Shown here one piece after another: positions 22,105-31,346 of a stretch of DNA of 64,000 nt (within the stretch, counting starts at the first letter, position 1; each line of letters opens with the position of its first letter). Below the pieces are notes generated by a model. It had not been told where the DNA came from, made no database searches, and worked only from the letters and a program-made list of their open reading frames with translations. The position numbers and the translations under genes are program-made. Location: assembly GCA_026392465.1 (NCBI GenBank), contig JAPLCA010000013.1, forward strand, positions 1-64,000, read 5' to 3'. Source of the DNA: Propionibacteriales bacterium. GTDB lineage: Bacteria; Actinomycetota; Actinomycetes; Propionibacteriales; Nocardioidaceae.

Positions 22105-22791
22105 TCAGGCCCCCAGGTGCGCGGCCCGGCGCACGACGTCGGCCGGCACGACGTCGTGCGAGTCCGCCGCCGACACCGGGCTTCCCGCGACCATCGACAG
22201 GGGCACGACGCCCGCCCACGCGCCGGCCTCGACGTCGACGTCGTCGTCCACCGGGTCGCCGGCGCGCACCTTCACCGACGCCTCGCGGAGCGGGACGGCC
22301 AGCACGGCGGTCGCGGCGACCTCCTTGCGGGTGGGCGGCCGCAGGGTCGCCGAGCGGCCGGGCACGACGTGGTCGACGGTCAGGTCGAGGGCGTGCGCCT
22401 TCTCCCGTGGGTCGTCGACGATCCGGGCCTCCCCGACGACCACGGCGGAGCGGTAGTTCATCGAGTGGTGGAAGCCGGAGCGCGCCACGACCAGCCCGTC
22501 GAGCAGCGTCGCCGTGACGCACACCGTCCGCCGGTCCGACCGGGTCAGCCACCGCGCGGCCACCGAGCCGTGCACGTAGAGCGTGCCGTCCGCGTCGGGG
22601 CCGTCGAGGTCGACGGCGATCGCGACCGGCAGCACGACGGGGTGGTCGCCGACGTCGACGCCCAGGTGCGCGACGAGGGCCTCGCGCAGGATCGCGTGCA
22701 GCGCGGCCCGGTCGGTGATTCCCCGCTCGCGCGAGCGCCCGAGGGTCGTGCGGGCGGTGGGTGAGAGCGGCGAGACGTCGGTGCTGGTCAT
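22105..22791 (-). CDS. Pyridoxamine 5'-phosphate oxidase family protein
   Basis: VYVHGSVAARWLTRSD-like core LYVHGSVAARWLTRSDRRTVCVTATLLDGLVVARSGFHHSMNYRSAVVVGEARIV. Confidence 0.88.
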   Translation of the reverse strand: MTSTDVSPLSPTARTTLGRSRERGITDRAALHAILREALVAHLGVDVGDHPVVLPVAIAVDLDGPDADGTLYVHGSVAARWLTRSDRRTVCVTATLLDGLVVARSGFHHSMNYRSAVVVGEARIVDDPREKAHALDLTVDHVVPGRSATLRPPTRKEVAATAVLAVPLREASVKVRAGDPVDDDVDVEAGAWAGVVPLSMVAGSPVSAADSHDVVPADVVRRAAHLGA

Positions 22792-22847
22792 GGTCCCAGC
22801 CTGTGAGGGCGAGTGGACTGTCGTCCAGGTCCACTATCGTGCAAGAC

Positions 22848-24227
22848 GTGCAGACCACTTCGTCGCCGACCCTGCCGCTCCGCCTCGACCGGACGAGCGA
22901 CGTCCCGCTGGCGACGCAGCTCGCCGCCGGCGTCCGACGCCTCGTCGGCACCGGCGCGCTCCGCCGGGGCACGCGGCTGCCCGCGAGCCGGGCGCTGGCT
23001 CTGGAGCTCCAGGTCTCCCGCGCGGTGGTCACGCAGGCGTACGACCAGCTCGTCGCCGAGGGCTGGCTCGAGGCGCGCCACGGGTCGGGCACCTTCGTGT
23101 CGGGCTCCGCCACGGTCCCGGCGCCTGCGGCTCCGCCGCGGCCCGTCGCGACTCCCGACCCGGCGCCTCCCCTGGTGCGCCTCGACACCGGCACGCCCTG
23201 GATCGACCCGCGCCACCGTGCGGGGTGGCGGCGGGCCTGGCGCGACGTGGCCGCCGCCGTCCCGCCCGCCGGCTACGACGACCCCTGCGGGAGCCCCGCG
23301 CTGCGCGCCGCGCTCGCCGAACGTCTCGGCCGGCTGCGCGGTGTGGACTGCGACCCCGACGAGGTGGTCGTCACGCAGGGCACCACCGACGGCCTGCGCG
23401 CCCTGCTGGAGGTGCTGCCCGGTGGTCCCGTCGCGGTCGAGGACCCCGGCTACCGGGCGGCGGTCGCCACCGTGCGGGCCTCGGGGCGAGCCGTGGTCGA
23501 CGTGCCCGCCCGCGGGACCCCGGTCGTGCCGCCGGACGTCGTCGCGACCTACGTGACCCCCGCCCACCAGCACCCGCTCGGGCACGTGCTGCCCGCGGCC
23601 GACCGGGTGGCGCTGCTCGCGGAGGCGACCGGCCGAGGCGTCGTGGTCGTCGAGGACGACTACGACTCCGAGTTCCGCTACGACGTCGCGCCCGTCCCCG
23701 CGCTCGCGTCGCTCGACCGCACCCGCGTCGCGTACCTCGGCACCGCCTCGAAGTCGGTGTCGCCCAGCCTGCGCCTCGGCTGGCTCGTGCCGCCACCGCA
23801 CCTGCTCGACGCCGTCCGTGCGGCTCGCGCGGTCCGGCACGAGGGCGTCTCGTGGCCGGTCCAACGGGCCTTCCTGTCGATGCTGCGCGACGGGTACGTC
23901 GACCGCGTCGTCCGCTCCGCCCGCCGGGTGTACGCCGAACGCGCACCTCGCGTCGCCGACGTGCTCGCCCCGCACGCGGCGCCCGCCGGTCCGAGCGCGG
24001 GCATGTACTCCACCTGGCTCCTCCCGGCCGCCCGCGCGCTCGCGGCGCACGACGCGGCCCGAGCAGCGGGCTTCGACGTGCCCCTGCTCGCCGACTACAC
24101 ACGCGGCTCCACCCTCACCGGACTCGTCGTCGGCTTCGGCGGCGTGAGCGACGTCGAGCTCGACACCGCGCTGGCGGCTCTGGCACGGGGCCTCGAGGAC
24201 CGACCGGACCGCCGCCGGTCACGCTGA
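22848..24227 (+). CDS. PdxR/MocR-type GntR regulator with aminotransferase domain
   Basis: LATQLAAGVRRLVGTGALRRGTRLPASRALALELQVSRAVVTQAYDQLVAEGWLEARHGSGTFV; VEDDYDSEFRYD; YLGTASKSVSPSLRLGWLV. Confidence 0.93.
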   Translation: MQTTSSPTLPLRLDRTSDVPLATQLAAGVRRLVGTGALRRGTRLPASRALALELQVSRAVVTQAYDQLVAEGWLEARHGSGTFVSGSATVPAPAAPPRPVATPDPAPPLVRLDTGTPWIDPRHRAGWRRAWRDVAAAVPPAGYDDPCGSPALRAALAERLGRLRGVDCDPDEVVVTQGTTDGLRALLEVLPGGPVAVEDPGYRAAVATVRASGRAVVDVPARGTPVVPPDVVATYVTPAHQHPLGHVLPAADRVALLAEATGRGVVVVEDDYDSEFRYDVAPVPALASLDRTRVAYLGTASKSVSPSLRLGWLVPPPHLLDAVRAARAVRHEGVSWPVQRAFLSMLRDGYVDRVVRSARRVYAERAPRVADVLAPHAAPAGPSAGMYSTWLLPAARALAAHDAARAAGFDVPLLADYTRGSTLTGLVVGFGGVSDVELDTALAALARGLEDRPDRRRSR

Positions 24228-24263
24228 CGCGGCGGCACGCACGACGCTGCGCCCACGACACGC

Positions 24264-24626
24264 GTGGGGTTCACTGGTGACATGGGTGCCGACACCTCCA
24301 CGATGCCGCTGCCCGGTGGCGGGCACGCCGACCCCCCGGACCGGCTCACGCCGTTCCAGCAGCGGGTCGCCGACGTGGTGGCCGCCCTGCGACCGGGCGA
24401 CCTGATGACCTACGGCGAGGTGGCGCTCGAGGCGGGGCACCCGGGCGCGGGCCAGGCGGTCGCGAACGTGCTGCGTCGCGTCCCGGGACTGCCGTGGTGG
24501 CGCGTCCTGCCCACGAACGGCCGGCTCTACCGCCAGCACCGTGAGGCGGCCACCCCGCTCCTGCAGGCCGAGGGGCACGTCGTGGACGACGAGGGACGCG
24601 TCCGGTCGGGCTCCCCTCAGGCCTGA
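24264..24626 (+). CDS. MGMT-family (alkyltransferase-like) protein
   Basis: TPFQQRVADVVAALRPGDLMTYGEVALEAGHPGAGQAVANVLRRVPGLPWWRVLPTNGRL; no PCHR active-site motif. Confidence 0.85.
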   Translation: MGFTGDMGADTSTMPLPGGGHADPPDRLTPFQQRVADVVAALRPGDLMTYGEVALEAGHPGAGQAVANVLRRVPGLPWWRVLPTNGRLYRQHREAATPLLQAEGHVVDDEGRVRSGSPQA

Positions 24627-25213
24627 CGACGCGCCGCCGCGAGCGCCTCGCGCCGCATCTGCGCGGCGTCGCCCGGGCTCAGGTGACGCACCGCCACCAG
24701 CCGGGCAGGACCCACCGACAGCACCCCGTCGTCGAGCGGCTCGCTGCGGATGCCGGCGTGGCCTCGCATCGCCTGGTGGGCCCCGGGAGCGAGCACCACG
24801 TCCATCCACGCGCACGGGTTCGCCCGGGTGAGCGAACGGAACGTGAGGCTGCGGCCCCCTTGCTCGACCGTGAACTCGCTGTGCACGAGCGACTCGACGT
24901 CGAGCCCGCGCGTCAGCACGTTGCGGCGCGCCAGGAACGGGTCGAGCCCCGGTGCCTCGAGGGTCGCGCCGACCCCCGCGATCTCCTCGACCGCCAGGAA
25001 CGTCACTGCCGCGAACCGGTGCCGGGTGCCGAAGTAGCGGTCGCCGACCAGCCCCTTGTGCGCCCGCACGTCCACCGACGTCTGCCGGTCGGAGCCCATC
25101 GCCGGACGCGGACCGTCGGAGGGCCGACCGTCGTAGCGGTGCCGCGGCGACACGACCAGGCCGACGATCTCGAGGTCGACCGGCTCGACGTCGACGGGGA
25201 GGGCGTCCTGCAC
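24617..25213 (-). CDS. MOSC domain-containing protein
   Basis: DVRAHKGLVGDRYFGTRHRFAAVTFLAVEEI; PGLDPFLARRNVLTRGLDVESL; NPCAWMD. Confidence 0.85.
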   Translation of the reverse strand: MQDALPVDVEPVDLEIVGLVVSPRHRYDGRPSDGPRPAMGSDRQTSVDVRAHKGLVGDRYFGTRHRFAAVTFLAVEEIAGVGATLEAPGLDPFLARRNVLTRGLDVESLVHSEFTVEQGGRSLTFRSLTRANPCAWMDVVLAPGAHQAMRGHAGIRSEPLDDGVLSVGPARLVAVRHLSPGDAAQMRREALAAARRQA

Positions 25214-25357
25214 CCTGACACGCTAGCCCCCGCGCGGTCGCGCCCCCGCGATTTGGCCCGGCATCGTGGGCACCGCTAGACTTCCGTGGTTGCCCGATCC
25301 GGGCACACCTCCTGCTGCGGACCGTCCGTAGCCGTTCAGACCGAAGGAGGACGCACC

Positions 25358-25654
25358 TTGTCGTTGCGTCACTACGAAGTCATGGTCATCCTCGACCCCG
25401 AGCTCGACGAGCGCACCGTCGCCCCGAGCCTCGACACCTACCTCAACGTCGTGAAGAACGACGGAGGCAGCGTCGAGAACGTCGACGTGTGGGGCAAGCG
25501 CCGCCTCGCATACGAGATCAACAAGAAGAACGAGGGCATCTACGCCGTCATCGACCTGACCGCCACGCCGGACACGGTCAAGGAGCTCGACCGTCAGCTC
25601 GGGCTCAACGAGTCCGTCGTCCGCACGAAGGTCACCCGACCCGACGCGAAGTAA
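25358..25654 (+). CDS. rpsF: 30S ribosomal protein S6
   Basis: [26 protein letters not shown] start with gaaggagg RBS. Confidence 0.96.
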   Translation: MSLRHYEVMVILDPELDERTVAPSLDTYLNVVKNDGGSVENVDVWGKRRLAYEINKKNEGIYAVIDLTATPDTVKELDRQLGLNESVVRTKVTRPDAK

Positions 25655-25781
25655 GGGCTCACCCGAGCTCCCTGTGGACGGTGACCCGGTCACTGTCCGC
25701 ACCCCGGGGTTCACTGGTACAGCATCCACTGGATCGAATCCCACCCACGGCAACCACAGCCACCATCGAAAGGCTGGTCCC

Positions 25782-26348
25782 ATGGCAGGCGAGACCGTCA
25801 TCACCGTCGTCGGCAACATCACCGACGACCCCGAGCTGAAGTTCACCCCGTCCGGCGCGGCGGTCGCGAACTTCACCGTCGCCTCGACGCCGCGGTCCTT
25901 CGACCGTCAGTCGAACGAGTGGAAGGACGGCAACCCGCTGTTCATCCGCTGCTCCGTGTGGCGCCAGATGGCCGAGAACGTCGCCGAGTCGCTCCAGAAG
26001 GGCCAGCACGTCATCGTGCACGGCGCCCTCAACGTCCGGCAGTACGAGCGCCAGGACGGCGGACGCGGCACCAGCGTGGAGATGAACGTCTACGAGGTCG
26101 GAGCGTCGCTGCGCTTCGCCACCGCGAAGGTCACCAAGGCCTCGCGCGGTGGCGGCGGTGGCGGTGGCGGCGACTTCGGTGGCGGCGGCGGTGGTTTCGG
26201 CGGCGGTGGCGGCAGCTACGGCGCAGGACAGGGCGGCGGCAACGCCGGTGGCGGGAACGCCAACCCCTGGTCGCAGCCGCAGTCCGCACCGCAGGGTGGG
26301 AACGACGCCTGGGGCGGCGGCGCGGCCGCCGACGAGCCCCCCTTCTGA
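25782..26348 (+). CDS. ssb: Single-stranded DNA-binding protein
   Basis: [38 protein letters not shown]; Gly-rich linker; C-terminal ADEPPF. Confidence 0.96.
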   Translation: MAGETVITVVGNITDDPELKFTPSGAAVANFTVASTPRSFDRQSNEWKDGNPLFIRCSVWRQMAENVAESLQKGQHVIVHGALNVRQYERQDGGRGTSVEMNVYEVGASLRFATAKVTKASRGGGGGGGGDFGGGGGGFGGGGGSYGAGQGGGNAGGGNANPWSQPQSAPQGGNDAWGGGAAADEPPF

Positions 26349-26391
26349 TCCAGCGCACCCCGTTCTTTAGATACACCGTTCAAGGAGAACC

Positions 26392-26628
26392 ATGGCCAAG
26401 CCAGTTGTCCGGAAGCCGAAGAAGAAGAGCAACCCGCTCGCGGCCGCCGGCGTCACCACCATCGACTACAAGGACACCGCGCTCCTGCGCAAGTTCATCT
26501 CCGACCGCGGCAAGATCCGCGCGCGTCGGGTGACGGGTGTCTCCGTCCAGGAGCAGCGTCAGATCGCCAAGGCGATCAAGAACGCCCGCGAGATGGCGCT
26601 CCTGCCCTACACGTCCAGCGGACGCTGA
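26392..26628 (+). CDS. rpsR: 30S ribosomal protein S18
   Basis: [53 protein letters not shown]. Confidence 0.97.
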   Translation: MAKPVVRKPKKKSNPLAAAGVTTIDYKDTALLRKFISDRGKIRARRVTGVSVQEQRQIAKAIKNAREMALLPYTSSGR

Positions 26629-26647
26629 GAGAGGGACTGATCCACCG

Positions 26648-27094
26648 ATGAAGCTCATCCTGACGCACGAGGTCAGCAACCTCGGAGAGCCCGGCGACAT
26701 CGTCGAGGTCAAGGACGGCTACGGACGCAACTTCCTGCTCCCGCGCAACTACGCGATCCGCTGGAGCAAGGGTGCGGCCAAGCAGGTCGAGTCCATCAAG
26801 GCCGCCCGCGACGCGCGCGCCGTGCACGACCTCGAGGAGGCCCGTCAGATCAAGGGTCGTCTCGAGGCCGAGCCGGTCAACGTCGCGGTCCGCGCCGGCG
26901 AGGGCGGCCGCCTGTTCGGCGCCGTCACCGTCTCCGACATCGCCACCGCCCTCGAGGCGGCCGGCGGCTCGGTCGACAAGCGTCGCATCGAGGTCGGCAA
27001 CCCGATCAAGGCGCTCGGTGCCCACACGGTCACCGTCCGCGTCCACCCCGAGGTGACCGCCCAGGTCCGCCTCAACGTGGTCGCCTCCAAGTAG
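26648..27094 (+). CDS. rplI: 50S ribosomal protein L9
   Basis: [46 protein letters not shown]. Confidence 0.97.
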   Translation: MKLILTHEVSNLGEPGDIVEVKDGYGRNFLLPRNYAIRWSKGAAKQVESIKAARDARAVHDLEEARQIKGRLEAEPVNVAVRAGEGGRLFGAVTVSDIATALEAAGGSVDKRRIEVGNPIKALGAHTVTVRVHPEVTAQVRLNVVASK

Positions 27095-27102
27095 GTCCTG
27101 CG

Positions 27103-27143
27103 ACGGGGCTCGGTCCGGCACTGCCGGGCCGGGCCCCGTCGTC
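27103..27143 (+). terminator. Terminator hairpin after rplI
   Basis: cgacggggc...ggccccgtcg inverted repeat. Confidence 0.65.
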
Positions 27144-27181
27144 GTTCACCCGTCCCGAGACCCCGTTCCCCCGAGGTTCCC

Positions 27182-28816
27182 GTGCCCCGTCCCCCGCGCA
27201 CCGCCCTGCTCCTGCCGCTCCTGCTCGCCCTCGTGCTGGCCGGGTGCACCGGCGGGTCCGACCGCGACGCCCGACCCCGGCCGTCCGCGTCGGCCGAGGC
27301 GCGCGACGGGACCACCGCCTGGGTGCGCGCCGACACGTCCGACGTCCGGCGCGGCGGCACGCTGCGGATCGGTCTCGGGTCGCTGCCCGTCACCTTCAAC
27401 CCGCTGCACGCCGACGCCGTCGGCACCGACGTCGAGCGGCTCGTGGGCCCGACGATCGGGCAGGTCGTGCGGATCACCGAGGACGGCGGCTGGGAGGTCG
27501 ACCCTGACCACGCCCGCAGCGTGGAGGTCGTCGGCGACGACCCGCTCACCGTCGCCGTCCGGCTGAACCCCGAGGCCGTGTGGGACGACGGCACCCCGGT
27601 CACGGCCGCCGACATGGTCGCCACCTGGCGGGCCCTGCGCGGCACCGACGAGCGGTACGCCGTCGCCAGCAGCGACGGGTGGGACGCGATCGCCGACGTC
27701 CGCCCCGGTCGCGACCGGTTCGGGTACACGGTGCGCTTCGCCGAACGGCGGGGCGACTGGCCCCTGTTCGTCTCGCCACGGCTGCCCGCGCGGATCGCGT
27801 CGAGCCCCCGCGCCTTCGACCGCGGCTTCCGCGAGCGGCCGTTGCCGTCGAACGGCCCCTTCGTGACCCGCGAGCTCGACGAGGACACCGGCACCATCAC
27901 CCAGGAGCCCAACCCCCGCTGGTGGGGCGACCCGCCGCGGCTGCGGCGCATCGTGTGGCGCGTGGCGGAGCCGTCGGTGCAGGCCGACGCCTACGCCGCC
28001 GGCGAGCTCGACGTCGCGACCCTCGACACCGACCGTGACGTCGCCGCGTCCCAGCTGCAGCGGACGTCGGGCTCGCAGTGGTCGCACCTGTCGATGAACG
28101 CGGGCCGTGGACCGCTGCGCGACGTCGCGGTGCGCCGGGCCGTCGCCCTGGCCCTCGACCGCGACGCCCTCGCGCGCGCCGTGGCCGAACCGCTGGGTGC
28201 CGAGCCGCGCACGGCCGACAGCCTCCTCCTGCTGCCCGGGCAGCGCGGCTACGACGCCGTGGCCCGTCCCACGAGGCGCGACGTCGACCGCGCTCGACGG
28301 CTGCTCGCCCAGGCCGGCTACACCGAGGCACGTCCGCTCCGTCTGTCCCTGCCGGTGGCCGGTGGCAGCGAGGCGCTGGCGACCCGCGCCCGCGCGATCC
28401 GGTCGCAGCTGGCCGAGGCCGGGGTGGAGGTGCGGCTGCGCACCGTCCCGCCCGACGACTTCGCCGCCCAGGTGCTGGTGCCGCTCGACTTCGACCTCCT
28501 GACCTTCAGCTGGGGTCCGTCGCTCCTCGCTCCGGACGGTGCACGCGACCGGTTCCTCCCCGTCACGTCACCGGCGAACGTGACGGGAGTCGCCTCACCC
28601 GCCGCGCCCTGGGACGCCGTGCGCGACGCTCGCAGCGCCCGGGCCCGGACGGCGGCCACGGTCCGGCTCGAGACGGCGTTGCGCCGCGAGGCCGTCGTCG
28701 TCCCGCTCGCCGTCACGCCCACGGTCCTGGCCGTCCGGCCGGGGGTGGTCAACGTCGGAGCCGCGTCGTTCGAGCAGCCGCGGTGGGCGACAGTCGGCTT
28801 CCGGACCGGCGACTGA
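27182..28816 (+). CDS. Family 5 ABC transporter substrate-binding lipoprotein
   Basis: Lipobox LVLAGCTGG; RRGGTLRIGLGSLPVTFNPLHADAVGTD; LNPEAVWDDGTPVTAADMVATWRAL. Confidence 0.88.
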   Translation: MPRPPRTALLLPLLLALVLAGCTGGSDRDARPRPSASAEARDGTTAWVRADTSDVRRGGTLRIGLGSLPVTFNPLHADAVGTDVERLVGPTIGQVVRITEDGGWEVDPDHARSVEVVGDDPLTVAVRLNPEAVWDDGTPVTAADMVATWRALRGTDERYAVASSDGWDAIADVRPGRDRFGYTVRFAERRGDWPLFVSPRLPARIASSPRAFDRGFRERPLPSNGPFVTRELDEDTGTITQEPNPRWWGDPPRLRRIVWRVAEPSVQADAYAAGELDVATLDTDRDVAASQLQRTSGSQWSHLSMNAGRGPLRDVAVRRAVALALDRDALARAVAEPLGAEPRTADSLLLLPGQRGYDAVARPTRRDVDRARRLLAQAGYTEARPLRLSLPVAGGSEALATRARAIRSQLAEAGVEVRLRTVPPDDFAAQVLVPLDFDLLTFSWGPSLLAPDGARDRFLPVTSPANVTGVASPAAPWDAVRDARSARARTAATVRLETALRREAVVVPLAVTPTVLAVRPGVVNVGAASFEQPRWATVGFRTGD

Positions 28817-28835
28817 GCCGGTCTAGGGTGTCCGC

Positions 28836-29639
28836 GTGCCGAAGCTGCGACGAACGACGACGACCCACGTGGCGGTGCTGCGCGAGCTGGAGGTCGTGCG
28901 CGTCGAGGACGTGACGCCGGGCATGCGTCGGCTGACGCTCGCGGGGCCGGCCCTCGGCGAGCGCAGCCTCGACGGGGCGACGCTGCCCGCCTTCGCCTCG
29001 CCGGGCTTCGACGACCACGTCAAGGTCTTCGTGCCCGCTCCCGACGTCGACCGTCCGGTGCTGCCGCGGCAGCGTCCCGACGGTCTCGACTACACGACGG
29101 AGGGTGTGCGCCCGCTCGGCAAGGACTACACGCCACGTCGGGCGACCCCCGACGAGGTCGCCCTCGACTTCGTGCGGCACGGCCACGGGCAGGCGGCGGG
29201 CTGGGCGGAGCGGGTCCGGCCGGGCGACCTCGCGTGGATCGCCGGACCGACCGTCGGCCAGGCGTTCCCGCACGACGTCGACGCGTTCGTGCTGGCCGGC
29301 GACGAGACGGCACTGCCGGCGATCGGTCGCTTCCTCGAGGAGCTGCCGGCGGGCGTGCCCGCGCAGGTCGTCGTCGAGGTCTCCGGACCGCAGGACGAGC
29401 AGGACCTCGCGGTGCGCGACGGCGTCGAGGTGACCTGGCTGCACCGCCCCGCCGGTGCGGAGCCCGGGACGACGACGCTCCTGCTCGACGCGGTCCGTGA
29501 CCTCACCTGGCCGTCCGGGGAGGTCTACGCGTGGATGGCCGGGGAGTCGACCGCGGCCCGTGACGTCCGGACGCACTGGCGTGCCGACCGGGCCGTCCCG
29601 CGCGACTGCCTCGACGTGTCCGGGTACTGGCGGCGCTGA
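28836..29639 (+). CDS. Siderophore-interacting protein (SIP family)
   Basis: VTPGMRRLTLAGPAL; FVLAGDETALPAIGRFLEELPAGVPAQVVVEV; VYAWMAGESTAARDVRTHWRADRAVPRDCLDVSGYWRR. Confidence 0.92.
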   Translation: MPKLRRTTTTHVAVLRELEVVRVEDVTPGMRRLTLAGPALGERSLDGATLPAFASPGFDDHVKVFVPAPDVDRPVLPRQRPDGLDYTTEGVRPLGKDYTPRRATPDEVALDFVRHGHGQAAGWAERVRPGDLAWIAGPTVGQAFPHDVDAFVLAGDETALPAIGRFLEELPAGVPAQVVVEVSGPQDEQDLAVRDGVEVTWLHRPAGAEPGTTTLLLDAVRDLTWPSGEVYAWMAGESTAARDVRTHWRADRAVPRDCLDVSGYWRR

Positions 29640-29642
29640 CGG

Positions 29643-30977
29643 TCAGGCGCCGAGCACCATCCACCGGGTGCCGCGCTGCCGCAGCCAGAGCGTGACCAGG
29701 CGGGCGAGCTGGAACCCGCCGTAGGCGAGCCAGAGCCAGGCGAGTCCGGCGCCGAGCGAGCCGGCCAGGAGGGCCAGCGGGGCGTAGGCGGCCAGCACGA
29801 CGAGGCCGGCCCACGCGAGGTAGACGCCGTCGCCCGCCCCGATCAGGACGCCGTCGAGCACGAACACGACACCGGAGACGGGCTGGATGGCGGCCACCAC
29901 CAGGAGCGCCGGGACGAGTGCGGCGTGGACCTGCTCGTCGGAGGTGAACCACGATCCGGCGATCGGCGTCACGGCGACGAGCAGCAGTCCCGCGACCAGA
30001 CCCGTGCCGACGCCCCACGTGATCATCCGGCGGGTGAGCACCCGTGTGCCCTCGGCGTCGCCCGACCCCAGCGTGCGTCCGGTGAGGGTCTGCCCCGCGA
30101 TGGCGATCGCGTCCATCGCGAAGGCCAGGAAGGTCACGAGCGACGTCGCGATCTGGTGCGCCGCGAGCGGTGCGTCGCCGAAGGTGGCGGCCACCGCCGT
30201 GCCGAGGAGCAGCGCGGCGCGCAGGGTCGCGGTCCGGGCGAGGAGCGGGACGCCGTCACGCGCAGCGCTCACGACCCCCGCCACGTCGGGACGTCCGGAC
30301 GACCCGGCCGCGCGGGCCCGCCGGAGCACCACGGTGACGAGCCAGAGCGCCGCGACCCACTGGGCGATCGCCGTGCCGGCGGCGGACCCGGCCACGCCCA
30401 GCCCCGCGCCGTGCACGAGCAGCAGGTTGAGCACCACGTTGAGCACGTTCGCGACGACGGTGACGACGAGCGGGGTGCGCAGGTCCAGCACGCCGCGCAG
30501 CGCGCCGGTGGCCGCGAGCACGAGCAGCATGGCGGGCACCGCCGGTGCCGAGACGAGGAGGTAGGTCGTCGCGTGCCCCTCGACCTCCGGCGAGCTGCCC
30601 AGCACACCGGCCAGGGGTCCGCTCGCGGCGGCGAGCAGCCCTCCGAGCACCGCGCCCAGCCCGACCGCGAGCCACAGCCCGCCGGTCGCACCGTCGAACG
30701 CCGCGCGTTCGCGACCGGCCCCGTGCAGCCGAGCGACCGTCGCGGTGCTGCCGTAGGCGAGGAACACGCAGAGGCCGACGACGGTGAGGAGCACGCTCGA
30801 CGCGACGGCCAGTCCGCCCAGCTCGGCGACCCCGAGGCGCCCGACGATCGCGGTGTCGGCGAGCAGCATCAGGGGCTCGCTGACGAGGGCGAAGAAGGCC
30901 GGCACCGCGACGGCGACGATCTGGCGGTCGGCGGCGCCCCAGGTGAACAGGTTTCTGCGTCTGGCTGTGGATTTCAC
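29643..30977 (-). CDS. MATE family efflux transporter (DinF-like)
   Basis: IVAVAVPAFFALVSEPLMLLADTAIVGRLGVAELGGLAVASSVL; multiple TM. Confidence 0.9.
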   Translation of the reverse strand: MKSTARRRNLFTWGAADRQIVAVAVPAFFALVSEPLMLLADTAIVGRLGVAELGGLAVASSVLLTVVGLCVFLAYGSTATVARLHGAGRERAAFDGATGGLWLAVGLGAVLGGLLAAASGPLAGVLGSSPEVEGHATTYLLVSAPAVPAMLLVLAATGALRGVLDLRTPLVVTVVANVLNVVLNLLLVHGAGLGVAGSAAGTAIAQWVAALWLVTVVLRRARAAGSSGRPDVAGVVSAARDGVPLLARTATLRAALLLGTAVAATFGDAPLAAHQIATSLVTFLAFAMDAIAIAGQTLTGRTLGSGDAEGTRVLTRRMITWGVGTGLVAGLLLVAVTPIAGSWFTSDEQVHAALVPALLVVAAIQPVSGVVFVLDGVLIGAGDGVYLAWAGLVVLAAYAPLALLAGSLGAGLAWLWLAYGGFQLARLVTLWLRQRGTRWMVLGA

Positions 30978-31114
30978 CGGAAATTCACCGCCGCTGTCGA
31001 CATGTCGATGCGACCAGCAGATGGCCGGAGGATGACGTCCACGTAATGTGGGTCCACACTGTGTGCACGGCATCGCCGCAGGTCAGAGGCGGTTTTCACG
31101 TCCAGATCCCCCGG

Positions 31115-31188
31115 TTCTCCACAAGGCCGTCCACGGACTGTGCACAGGCTTTCCGGCGATTTCCACATTCTCCCCAGCCTTGTCCACA
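31115..31188. promoter_or_regulatory. DnaA-box-like cluster upstream of dnaB
   Basis: ttctccaca 31115-31123 (8/9), atttccaca 31159-31167, ttgtccaca 31180-31188 (9/9). Confidence 0.55.
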
Positions 31189-31346
31189 TGGGCTGTGCGT
31201 GGCGGGCTTTCGTCAGCCCCCACCGGCCCCCTAGTGTGACGCGTCGGCTGTCGCGCAGGACGAGGGACCTCCCCACCGGGGAGGCTGCGCGATCGTGTCG
31301 GAAGGTCGACCTACCGTGGGGTGGGTCGAGAGAGGAAGGCTGCTGC

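Noticed and set aside
26148-26270. GGT/GGC-rich tandem-like tract
   Set aside because: Gly-rich flexible linker of Ssb, expected in actinobacteria, not an independent repeat element
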